Both the position numbers and the translations under genes were made by a program. From Gammaproteobacteria bacterium (ex Lamellibrachia satsuma) (GTDB lineage Bacteria > Pseudomonadota > Gammaproteobacteria > Chromatiales > Chromatiaceae): 64,000 bases of DNA. Below, piece after piece: positions 1-7,561 of this stretch. The number at the start of each line of letters is the position of its first letter. Positions within the stretch are counted from its first letter, which is position 1. Under the pieces are notes generated by a model, which saw only the letters and a program-made list of their open reading frames with translations, was not told the DNA's origin and did not search any database. The stretch is taken from assembly GCA_019623805.1 (NCBI GenBank), contig CP053680.1:4132001-4196000 (forward strand), read 5' to 3'.

Positions 1-40
1 CAGGACATCTGTCCAGACATTCCATTAAAGAGGTAAACAA

Positions 41-646
41 ATGGGCGTACTTGTTGGCCGTGAGGCTCCAGATTTTACTGCACCTGCCGTGCTGGGTGAT
101 GGCACTATTGTAGATGCCTTCAACTTTAAAGAGGCGACCGATGGAAAATATGCCGTACTGTTTTTCTATCCCCTCGACTTTACTTTCGTTTGCCCCTCAG
201 AACTGATTGCTTTCGATCATCGCTTGGAAGAGTTCAAAAAGCGTGGTGTAGAAGTCGTTGGTTGCTCAATCGATTCCCACTTTACACACAACGCCTGGCG
301 TAACACTGCTGTGAATGACGGTGGAATTGGTGCTGTAAAATACCCACTGGTTGCTGATCTCGATCATGCTATCTGCAAGAGCTATGATGTTGAGACGCCC
401 AACGGCCGTGTTGCTTTTCGCGGCTCATTCCTGATCGATAAAAATGGTGTGGTACGTCACCAAGTCGTCAATGACCTCCCCCTTGGTCGTAATATCGATG
501 AGATGTTGCGCATGATTGATGCGCTGCAGTTCACCGAAGAGCATGGTGAGGTTTGCCCCGCTGGCTGGAAGGAAGGTGATGCCGGCATGAAGGGCACACC
601 TGATGGTGTCGCAGAATACCTTGCTGGTCATGCAGAGGAGCTCTGA
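41..646 (+). CDS. Typical 2-Cys peroxiredoxin (AhpC/TSA family)
   Basis: Thiol peroxidase of 201 residues that reduces hydrogen peroxide and organic peroxides in the cytoplasm. The peroxidatic cysteine is C51 in the FTFVCPSE motif and the resolving cysteine is C172 in EVCPAGW, the arrangement of typical Prx1-type enzymes. A GGIG motif is present near residue 95, but the C-terminal YF pair of peroxide-sensitive eukaryotic forms is absent. An AAGAGG ribosome binding site lies seven bases before the ATG. A strong terminator follows directly, so the gene ends its transcript. No ahpF or thioredoxin reductase gene is next to it, so thioredoxin is the likely reductant (inference). Confidence 0.95.
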   Translation: MGVLVGREAPDFTAPAVLGDGTIVDAFNFKEATDGKYAVLFFYPLDFTFVCPSELIAFDHRLEEFKKRGVEVVGCSIDSHFTHNAWRNTAVNDGGIGAVKYPLVADLDHAICKSYDVETPNGRVAFRGSFLIDKNGVVRHQVVNDLPLGRNIDEMLRMIDALQFTEEHGEVCPAGWKEGDAGMKGTPDGVAEYLAGHAEEL

Positions 647-674
647 TCGCTCAGTAAGATAGTCCGACCTGTCC

Positions 675-710
675 AAAAAAAGCCGACTGAGCTTCAGTCG
701 GCTTTTTTTT
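675..710 (+). terminator. Rho-independent terminator after peroxiredoxin gene
   Basis: A perfect 10-bp stem (AGCCGACTGA at 681-690 with TCAGTCGGCT at 694-703) closes a three-base loop and runs into eight T. The A run upstream pairs with the T run, so it may also act on the other strand. Confidence 0.9.
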
Positions 711-766
711 GTCCTGGAAACTAGGTTAGAATCGCTCTATAAGATATTGTTGCCGGGCAAATATTA

Positions 767-1507
767 ATGACGAAACTGGCCATCATTGGCGGAACGGGTC
801 TGGATAAGATTCCTGATTTGGAAATCACCCACCGCGAGGTATCACATACGCCGTTTGGTGAACCCTCAGCGACCCTGACACATGGTATTTTCGGCTCGAC
901 AGATGTGATTTTTCTGCCGCGCCATGGTCCTTCCCACACTATCCCGCCGCACCGGGTGAACTATCGGGCAAATCTTTGGGCGCTGAAGCATATAGGTGTT
1001 GAGGCTGTGATTTCTATCGCCGCCGTGGGGGGAATTACCCGTGATATGGGGCCTGGTCAGATTGTTGTTCCTGATCAGATTATCGACTATACCTATGGGC
1101 GGGAACATACGCTGTTTGAGTATGATCTCGAACAGGTTACGCATATTGATTTTACCAATCCCTACTGCGAACCGTTAAGGAAAGCTTTGATTGAAGCAGG
1201 AGAAGAGGTGTCAGCTCCGCTGACTGCCCGTGGTACATACGGAGCTACTCAGGGGCCGCGGCTGGAAACAGCGATGGAGATACATCGCTTGGAGCAGGAC
1301 GGTTGTGACATCGTGGGCATGACCGGAATGCCAGAGGCCTCGCTGGCCAGAGAGCTGAATCTCTGTTATGCCTGTTGCGCAGTAGTAGCAAACTGGGCGG
1401 CTGGAAAAAGTGGTGATCCAATTAGCGTGGAAGCGATAGAAAAGAACCTGAAAACCGGCATGTCCGACGTCAATAGATTGGTTGCCAGACTTCTTCAGCA
1501 CTACTGA
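767..1507 (+). CDS. S-methyl-5'-thioinosine phosphorylase
   Basis: Purine nucleoside phosphorylase family protein, 246 residues, the length of the Pseudomonas methylthioinosine phosphorylase. It cleaves methylthioinosine with phosphate to hypoxanthine and methylthioribose-1-phosphate in the salvage of the polyamine by-product methylthioadenosine. The N-terminal GGTG motif (residues 8-11) and PRHG (51-54) bind phosphate. GMTGMPE (184-190) binds the sugar. At the base-binding position MTA phosphorylases carry Asp, but here the sequence is VVANWAAG with N209, as in 6-oxopurine-specific enzymes, so methylthioinosine rather than methylthioadenosine is the expected substrate. That would require a separate MTA deaminase, which is not in this window. 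Confidence 0.85.
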   Translation: MTKLAIIGGTGLDKIPDLEITHREVSHTPFGEPSATLTHGIFGSTDVIFLPRHGPSHTIPPHRVNYRANLWALKHIGVEAVISIAAVGGITRDMGPGQIVVPDQIIDYTYGREHTLFEYDLEQVTHIDFTNPYCEPLRKALIEAGEEVSAPLTARGTYGATQGPRLETAMEIHRLEQDGCDIVGMTGMPEASLARELNLCYACCAVVANWAAGKSGDPISVEAIEKNLKTGMSDVNRLVARLLQHY

Positions 1508-1588
1508 AGCGTCTTATAACGAATCGCAAACTCGCGTGAGCCCAGTTCATACAGAGGCTCCTTAGCTCACAGACGACTCAGAGGCCCA

Positions 1589-2329
1589 ATGCAACCCAAA
1601 CCTCAGCAGAGCAACGGATTCTCCCGCACAGAATGGATGGTGCTGATCTTCCTGCCTATCATCCTGCTGTACTGTAATGTTTCCCGAGCAGACCGTTTTG
1701 ATTTGGGATTGATCGCATTGCAGCGAGGAGACTTTGCCGAGGCATTCTGTATCTGGAATCCCCTGGCGGTGGAAGGCCATAAAGATGCCGCATACAACCT
1801 TGGTTGGCTCTATGCCAATGGGAATGGACTGAGTGTCGATATCGAAAAAGCCATCAGCTGGTGGAAAAGAGCCGCAGAACGCGGACATCATGATGCACAG
1901 TTTGCCATAGGTCTTGCTTATACCGCTGGCGAAGGGGTAAAAAAGGACGAACGGGAGGCCCTCTACTGGTACCTGATTGCTGCTAGAGGCGGGCATAAAG
2001 ACGCCAGAGAGTATATTAGGAATCTTCTTCAAACCAACCAGTGGAGCGAGGAAAACGGCTTGGAAAAAATATTGTCAGAACCCTGGATTGGCGAAACTAT
2101 AGGTGTGAAGGTTGAGCGGGCTAATTTACGGTCAGGTCCGGGCACTGACTACAGCTTGGTTGCCACTGTGGAGAGTGGTGCTGCAATGATCACACTAGGC
2201 AATAGTGGTGATTGGGTCCAGGTTATCGTGCGGGAAACCCTGGCCAGAGGCTGGATGGCTGGTTGGCTGGTTGAGGCACAAGCTGGTGATGGAAATAGTG
2301 ATATGACCCGGAATTCTTATCCAAAGTAA
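1589..2329 (+). CDS. Sel1-repeat protein with C-terminal SH3b domain
   Basis: Protein of 246 residues with no assigned function. It begins with a hydrophobic segment (about residues 17-34) that ends in a plausible signal-peptidase site, so it is probably periplasmic or anchored. Sel1-type TPR repeats fill about residues 38-135, with the typical spacing of A-Y-N-L-G-W-L-Y and A-x-x-W-W-K-R-A-A. A bacterial SH3 domain (about 160-235, ANLRSGPGTDY and GDWVQV) follows and is commonly a peptidoglycan-binding module. An AGAGG element lies just before the ATG. The architecture suggests a cell-envelope scaffolding role, which is inference. Confidence 0.75.
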   Translation: MQPKPQQSNGFSRTEWMVLIFLPIILLYCNVSRADRFDLGLIALQRGDFAEAFCIWNPLAVEGHKDAAYNLGWLYANGNGLSVDIEKAISWWKRAAERGHHDAQFAIGLAYTAGEGVKKDEREALYWYLIAARGGHKDAREYIRNLLQTNQWSEENGLEKILSEPWIGETIGVKVERANLRSGPGTDYSLVATVESGAAMITLGNSGDWVQVIVRETLARGWMAGWLVEAQAGDGNSDMTRNSYPK

Positions 2330-2397
2330 TTTTGCTAGTGCTATGCTAGGATATGGCGAATTGCCAAGGGCCTGTATGATCTGGAGGAACTGTGACG

Positions 2398-3567
2398 ATG
2401 GCAGAAAATGAGAAGGAAACTGATGTGACCGAACCTGAGTCCTCTGCACCTAAAAAGAAAACCACGAAGAAAAAAGCCGCAAAAAAGAAGGTTGCCAAAA
2501 AAGCAGCGAAGAAGAAAGTTGCAAAGAAAAAGTCCACCAAAAAATCGGTGCCGGCTAAGAAGGTCGTCCCTGCTGCAAAACCAGATACCAAGCCCACAGA
2601 AGCCACTGCTGAACAACCTGTTGTCGTAGAGTCAACCCCTAAAGCAGAAACAGACACTACAGTCTCATCTGTTTCTGATTTAGCTTCAGCCGCTGCTGCT
2701 GTCCTTTCCACAGAAAAAAAGGCGGTACAGAGTCACACTGAAGAACCGGATAAAACGCAAAAAGAGGAGATGGAAATGACAACCACACCCAGCAGTTCAG
2801 CGGGATTCTGGCCAAAAATTATCTTCTGGTTACTGATCATAATTATTGGTTTTGCCTATGTTCGCTCTCTAGCAAAACATCCTGGCGATGAGGCTGCTGG
2901 ATCCGCTGGTCAGAGCCAAACTTCTTCTGAACAGGTTACAACGACTGAAACCACTCAACAGGCTGCAGAAATTCTTGGAACAGTATCAGGTGGTCAGCCC
3001 GCTAGCGCGGCGGTTCAAACTGAGAGTGCCGAAACTTCTGCCAAAGAAGACTCGGTAAATGCGGCTGACAGCGTTGCAGCAGAGACTGAAGCTGCGGACG
3101 CTGCACCCAATGAGCCAACGGCATCAGCTGCTACAGATGCAGTAGTGAGTGTGGAGTCCATGGATAGCAAGGAATCTGCCAGTGAAGTAACTGCCGCTCC
3201 AGATCCAGAAGCAGCACCAACACCAACGACAGAAAGTGTTGCCGCCACAGTTGAGACTGAAGTGGCAACTGACACGGTTGCTGCTTCAGAGGCTAGCCCA
3301 GCTGACGACGCCAGCACCCCCAACGCTGCTGCGGCATCGCCCCATGCTGCACCAGTGATTGCCAGGTCAGAATCTGTGACTCGCATCCTTAAGGAATTTG
3401 ACGATCTGCGTCAGGCTGCAGAGGCCGAAAGGGAGGCCATGCGCAACCTGATTCAGGCTGAACGAGCGTTGCGGGATGCAATGGCGCCACCGCCCGCGCA
3501 ATACCGTCCAGGTTGGGGGCAAGGCTACCGTCCTTATGGGCATCCATCACCTATGAGCAACCAATAA
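2398..3567 (+). CDS. Membrane protein with histone H1-like lysine-rich N-terminus
   Basis: Protein of 389 residues that I do not recognise as a named family. Residues about 15-60 are Lys/Ala repeats (KKKAAKKKVAKK style) like the tails of bacterial H1-like and AlgP proteins. After an acidic linker there is one strong membrane segment (about residues 135-155). A long low-complexity Ala/Glu/Thr/Ser region follows. The last 70 residues form a charged helix and a Pro/Tyr/Gly-rich tail. With the basic end inside, the lysine tail would face the cytoplasm and could bind nucleic acid or phospholipid. GGAGG at 2383-2387 is 10 bases before the ATG at 2398; a GTG at 2392 is the alternative start. Confidence 0.6.
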   Translation: MAENEKETDVTEPESSAPKKKTTKKKAAKKKVAKKAAKKKVAKKKSTKKSVPAKKVVPAAKPDTKPTEATAEQPVVVESTPKAETDTTVSSVSDLASAAAAVLSTEKKAVQSHTEEPDKTQKEEMEMTTTPSSSAGFWPKIIFWLLIIIIGFAYVRSLAKHPGDEAAGSAGQSQTSSEQVTTTETTQQAAEILGTVSGGQPASAAVQTESAETSAKEDSVNAADSVAAETEAADAAPNEPTASAATDAVVSVESMDSKESASEVTAAPDPEAAPTPTTESVAATVETEVATDTVAASEASPADDASTPNAAAASPHAAPVIARSESVTRILKEFDDLRQAAEAEREAMRNLIQAERALRDAMAPPPAQYRPGWGQGYRPYGHPSPMSNQ

Positions 3568-3598
3568 CAGATCGCCTGAAAATCTGTTGATTTACAAG

Positions 3599-3630
3599 GA
3601 AAGGCGGCCACCATTGTGTGACCGCCTTTC
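3599..3630 (+). terminator. Hairpin downstream of the lysine-rich protein gene
   Basis: A 13-bp stem with one mismatch (GAAAGGCGGCCAC against GTGACCGCCTTTC) lies 31 bases after the stop codon. It lacks a T tract, so it may be a processing or Rho-assisted end rather than a strong intrinsic terminator. Confidence 0.5.
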
Positions 3631-3643
3631 TCAGTTAATACTA

Positions 3644-3670
3644 TTGACAAATTGCATGAAAAATTATTAA
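3644..3670 (+). promoter_or_regulatory. Weak candidate sigma70 promoter
   Basis: A perfect TTGACA (3644-3649) is followed after 15 bases by TATTAA (3665-3670). The spacer is shorter than ideal. It would drive the GGDEF-EAL gene from about 120 bases upstream. Confidence 0.28.
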
Positions 3671-3796
3671 GGACGTTGTTTTTAAGTGATTAAATGATGA
3701 CCAACGACAAAATTAGTCAGGGATTCAATAGTTGCCTGGGCTGTAAAACAAGATACGTTTATTAATGCTTAGCAGACAAGTGTGATTCAACAATAA

Positions 3797-6136
3797 ATGC
3801 AGATACCAATAATAAATCACACTTTTGGAATGCGGAATTATTCCCTTCTGATGTATGGCCTTTGGGTTTTATTAATCCTATGTTCTGTTCTGTGGAATCT
3901 CTATAGTCTGCCATTGACCAGTAATGCTGCATGGATTCTGATAGGTATTCACTTGGGCGTTCTTTTGGCTGGCATATTGGTTAACTACCTTTTCTTCCAT
4001 AAAGTTCTATTTGTTTTTCGCGTGAGTAAACTTGCCGAACAAGCGCTTAAGGAAGAGCGCCAATTTTTAAATACGATACTGGAATCGATATCCGACGGTA
4101 TAGTTGTCTGCGACAAGGATGGCCATTTGACTCTTTTTAACCCCGCCGCCAGAACCTTTCTGGGTAACAGCGAACTTCATATCCCCGTTAACGAGTGCGC
4201 TTCTCAATATGGCTTGCATAGTGCGGATGGAGCACACTTACTCGCACGTGATGAATCTCCTCTGTATCGCACTTTGCAAGATGGAAAGGTACGCGGGCAG
4301 GAGATTTTTGTCTCGCCTCCAAATGGCGGTACTGAACGTACACTTCTGGCGAATGGAGAAACACTTACGAATAAAGAAGGGGAGCGGATTGGTGCTGTCG
4401 TCACGCTTCACGATATAACGTCACAAAAAGCACTGGAACAAGAACTTCGTTTGTCCTCCATGGTATTTGAGGCGCACGATGCGATGATCATCACTGACGA
4501 CCAAGGTAGGATTCAGCGAGTAAACAGGCGCTTTGTTGAGATGACCGGTTATTCGCCAGAAGATGTATTCGGTAAGACACCGAGCATCCTCAAGTCAGGG
4601 AGACATGATGATCGTTTTTACCGCAATCTATGGAAGCAGTTGACTGACTCTGGCTCATGGCAGGGAGAGATATGGAATCAACGTAGAAATGGCGAGGTTT
4701 ACCCTCAATGGACGAGTATCAGCCTGATTAGAGACAATAAAGGCACGATCATCCACTTCCTGTCCAGTATGGTTGATGTCAGCAAGCAGCGACGTGCAGA
4801 AGCCGAGGTCGAATTTCTCGCTTATCACGATAGTCTGACAGGTCTGCCGAATAGAGTTTTATTGTTTGACCGTCTCAATCAGGCCCTTGCACGCTCAAGC
4901 CGAAGCGGTTCCGTTGGTGCAAGCGTCTTCATAGATTTGGACCGATTTAAGAATATCAATGACTCACTGGGACATCTCGTGGGTGACGGGATGCTGAAAG
5001 AGTTTTCCCGGCGATTGAAGAAACTGGTCAGAAAAGACGATACTTTGGCCCGTCTGGGTGGTGATGAGTTCATGATGGTGCTGAATGAACTGGGTCCAGA
5101 TCACGAATCAGCAACAAATAAGGTTTTATCGATAGCGGAGAAATTCAAAGCAAGCCTGGCAGAGCCTTACCACATCAGGGAATATGAACTGCACACGACC
5201 AGCAGTATTGGCGTAACGCTTTTTTCTGGTGATGGGGAGACTGCCGAGGACATTATTCGCCGGGCAGACACAGCCATGTATAAAGCCAAGGAGGAGGGGC
5301 GTAATGCCATACGCTTCTATCTTCCAGAGATGCAGGCACAGGTAAGAGACCGGTTGGCGATGGAAAACGATATGCGTATCGCCATGGAGAAGGATCAGTT
5401 CAAACTCTTTTTCCAACCCCAGATCGACATCCAAACGGGTGAATTGATTGGTGCCGAGGCGCTGTTGCGCTGGCGACATCCTGAGCGTGGATATATCCTG
5501 CCAGATCATTTCATTCCTATCGCTGAAGATACCGGACTGATAGTTTCTCTAGGCGAATATGTTCTAAGGGAAGTATGTTGTCGCAACAGAATTTGGCATG
5601 ACGCAGGCTTGCCGAAGATTCCGATTGCAGTAAATGTTTCACCTGTTCAATTCCGCAGAACTGATTTTCTCAACCAAGTGAACAGTATCTTGGGTGATAC
5701 CCAATTAAGCCCACGCTACCTTGAGTTGGAGATGACAGAGACGGCCTTCATGCAAAATATTGTCGAAGTGAAAGATACGTTGACCCAATTGAAAGCGCAG
5801 GGAGTCAACATAGCCATAGATGACTTTGGCACAGGTTACTCAAGCCTCTCTTATCTTAACCAAATGGCGATCGACAAACTTAAGATTGATCAATCGTTTA
5901 TTCAGGATGTTTCAACCGATCAAAACAACGCAACGATAACAAAAACAATTATCTCGATGGCCCAGTATCTCAACCTTAAAACCATAGGGGAGGGGGTTGA
6001 AACTCTTGACCAATTCAAATTCCTGCAGCATTCAGGTTGTGATGAAGTGCAGGGGTTTCTGTTCCATGAGCCCGTTCCTATGGAAATCTTCTCGGATATG
6101 TTGAAGAATTGGCACAACTTCAAAGTAATGAACTAA
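3797..6136 (+). CDS. PAS-PAS-GGDEF-EAL cyclic-di-GMP signalling protein
   Basis: Inner-membrane protein of 779 residues. Two hydrophobic segments (about 13-35 and 43-67) form a short hairpin anchor with almost no periplasmic loop. Two PAS domains (about 85-205 and 210-330), a GGDEF domain (about 340-500) and an EAL domain (about 515-770) follow in the cytoplasm. GGDEF is intact (RLGGDEF), and the EAL domain keeps EALLRW, the DDFGTGYSS loop and EGVET. Both cyclase and phosphodiesterase activity are therefore possible. With no sizeable external domain, the signal is likely read by the PAS domains (redox, oxygen or a small ligand). It stands alone, with a Sel1 protein gene 78 bases downstream. 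Confidence 0.92.
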   Translation: MQIPIINHTFGMRNYSLLMYGLWVLLILCSVLWNLYSLPLTSNAAWILIGIHLGVLLAGILVNYLFFHKVLFVFRVSKLAEQALKEERQFLNTILESISDGIVVCDKDGHLTLFNPAARTFLGNSELHIPVNECASQYGLHSADGAHLLARDESPLYRTLQDGKVRGQEIFVSPPNGGTERTLLANGETLTNKEGERIGAVVTLHDITSQKALEQELRLSSMVFEAHDAMIITDDQGRIQRVNRRFVEMTGYSPEDVFGKTPSILKSGRHDDRFYRNLWKQLTDSGSWQGEIWNQRRNGEVYPQWTSISLIRDNKGTIIHFLSSMVDVSKQRRAEAEVEFLAYHDSLTGLPNRVLLFDRLNQALARSSRSGSVGASVFIDLDRFKNINDSLGHLVGDGMLKEFSRRLKKLVRKDDTLARLGGDEFMMVLNELGPDHESATNKVLSIAEKFKASLAEPYHIREYELHTTSSIGVTLFSGDGETAEDIIRRADTAMYKAKEEGRNAIRFYLPEMQAQVRDRLAMENDMRIAMEKDQFKLFFQPQIDIQTGELIGAEALLRWRHPERGYILPDHFIPIAEDTGLIVSLGEYVLREVCCRNRIWHDAGLPKIPIAVNVSPVQFRRTDFLNQVNSILGDTQLSPRYLELEMTETAFMQNIVEVKDTLTQLKAQGVNIAIDDFGTGYSSLSYLNQMAIDKLKIDQSFIQDVSTDQNNATITKTIISMAQYLNLKTIGEGVETLDQFKFLQHSGCDEVQGFLFHEPVPMEIFSDMLKNWHNFKVMN

Positions 6137-6214
6137 TTTCATTGCGTTGCTGTATCGCATTGTTTTTTGTAGGATGAGTGGCATTCCAACCATTAATTAC
6201 TACGAATTTTCTTA

Positions 6215-6613
6215 ATGATTAATCCAAAACAACGATTAATAGCAGTTTGCAGCCTGATTTTTCTTTTTGCCACCTTCCCCAGCCAAGCGGGACTTGAAGA
6301 GGGAATGGAAGCCAACCGAAAAGGTGACAGGCTGACCGCTTTCAACGAATTTCACGCGGCGTCATTTGCGGGAGATGAGCGTGCCTTCGGTAAACTTGGA
6401 AGTATGTATCTCTATGGCCTGGGAACAGAGAAAGATTATGTGAAGGCTTATGCCTGGTTTGGGTTGAGCGCTCAAATGGGTGATAGATATGGTCAGCGGT
6501 TTCAGGATGCCGCATCCTCCGCAATGACCCTGAAACAGGTTGGAGACGCCGAAAGATTACTCCAGGAATATCGTGAGCAGCTTAATCTAAGTGAGACATC
6601 ACACGAGCAATAG
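6215..6613 (+). CDS. Small secreted Sel1-repeat protein
   Basis: Protein of 132 residues with a signal peptide (hydrophobic residues about 8-24, cleavage after SQA). About two Sel1 repeats follow, seen as FGKLGSMYLYGLG and AYAWFGLSAQMG. It lies 78 bases after a GGDEF-EAL gene on the same strand. Sel1 proteins often serve as adaptors in envelope or cyclic-di-GMP-linked assemblies, but no specific partner can be named here. Its 3' end overlaps any reading of the next gene from the upstream ATG at 6591, although the preferred start of that gene lies beyond it. Confidence 0.7.
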   Translation: MINPKQRLIAVCSLIFLFATFPSQAGLEEGMEANRKGDRLTAFNEFHAASFAGDERAFGKLGSMYLYGLGTEKDYVKAYAWFGLSAQMGDRYGQRFQDAASSAMTLKQVGDAERLLQEYREQLNLSETSHEQ

Positions 6614-6644
6614 TTCATGCCGGACCCTCTATGCATCGGCAATT

Positions 6645-6662
6645 GGAGGGAAAATACCATTG
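6645..6662 (+). promoter_or_regulatory. Ribosome binding site defining a TTG start
   Basis: GGAGGG at 6645-6650 stands nine bases before TTG at 6660. The ATG at 6591 has no such element and lies inside the preceding gene. Starting at the TTG puts the lipoprotein signal sequence directly at the N-terminus. Confidence 0.75.
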
Positions 6663-7109
6663 TTTCAACCACCGCTACGCCTCACACTTGCTTTTTTGAT
6701 TATCGCTATCCTTGGCGGATGCAGCGAAATAGAATATGAGGTGATAAATATTGGTGCTGTTCCAGCTGTTGTCAGTGTGGCTGACGACCAGGAATCGCGC
6801 CTACGGGGACTCTCATTTCGGAAGAAACTAGGTGTTGACGAAGGGCTACTCTTTGTATTTCCCAAGGAGAAGATTCTGCATATCTGGATGTTGAACGTGG
6901 AAATACCACTGGACGTCGCCTTTTTCGACCAAGATCGAATACTTATCAATATCCAGTCAATGGAGCCGGACGATGGTGAAAAGTCCTATTCTTCTGCAAA
7001 ACCGGCCCTCTATGCTTTGGAGATGTCACAAGGCTGGTTCTCGAGAAAGCATTTGACAACCGGCGCCACACTTCATCTGTCGAGACATCCATCAACCCAA
7101 ACAAGATAA
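6660..7109 (+). CDS. DUF192 family lipoprotein
   Basis: Conserved DUF192 protein, about 149 residues from the TTG start. The N-terminus (MFQPPLRL, a hydrophobic stretch, then LGGC) is a lipoprotein signal with the cysteine near residue 21, so it is probably a membrane-anchored periplasmic lipoprotein. The family core is clear: RLRGLSFRKKL, the EGLLFVFP strand, the W-M-L-N-V-x-I-P-L-D motif and A-F-F-D. The usual WMKN is WMLN here. The family's biochemical role is unknown. An in-frame ATG at 6591 would add 23 residues before the signal and is unlikely. Confidence 0.85.
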   Translation: MFQPPLRLTLAFLIIAILGGCSEIEYEVINIGAVPAVVSVADDQESRLRGLSFRKKLGVDEGLLFVFPKEKILHIWMLNVEIPLDVAFFDQDRILINIQSMEPDDGEKSYSSAKPALYALEMSQGWFSRKHLTTGATLHLSRHPSTQTR

Positions 7110-7561
7110 TTCTTCAGCCAATACTGATTTTAAATCCGCTTCACTGGATGAGAAGAATTTAATTCCTGCGCAGTGAATATTTCGCTCATCCACTATTTAG
7201 CCTGAAATTTTGTGATTTGCTCGCCAACTAATAATTTCTGAGGAGACTCTTAAGTACACGAGATTATCAAGACAATAATACTAACTTAATTAATTCTTTA
7301 TTATCAATATCTTGCTGGTGAATATGAATGTATTTAATTGGTTAATTCAGGGCGAAAACAAGAGGAAATTCTAGTAAAATCCCCATCGCCACAGGTTTTT
7401 CACGGTTGGAAGAGGGGTTATATTCCCGCTCACATGCAGATTCAGTATTGACACCAGCATCTTTACTGGTAGGGTCTGCATCCGCAAAGCTATCGCCTGT
7501 GTTTGGCGTGGCATCGTCTCAATGCCCACCAAGATTTAGTTGGGATTACTAGGAAACAGAA
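7110..7561 (+). other. 452-base AT-rich intergenic region before EF-G gene
   Basis: No credible gene on either strand. The left two thirds is AT-rich without clear symmetry. The right part holds a candidate promoter and a small CCAGCA/ACTGG stem. It presumably carries the control region of the EF-G gene. Confidence 0.6.
7448..7475 (+). promoter_or_regulatory. Candidate promoter for EF-G gene
   Basis: TTGACA (7448-7453), 16 bases, then TAGGGT (7470-7475). The -35 is perfect but the -10 matches only three positions. The predicted leader would be about 80 bases. Confidence 0.33.
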
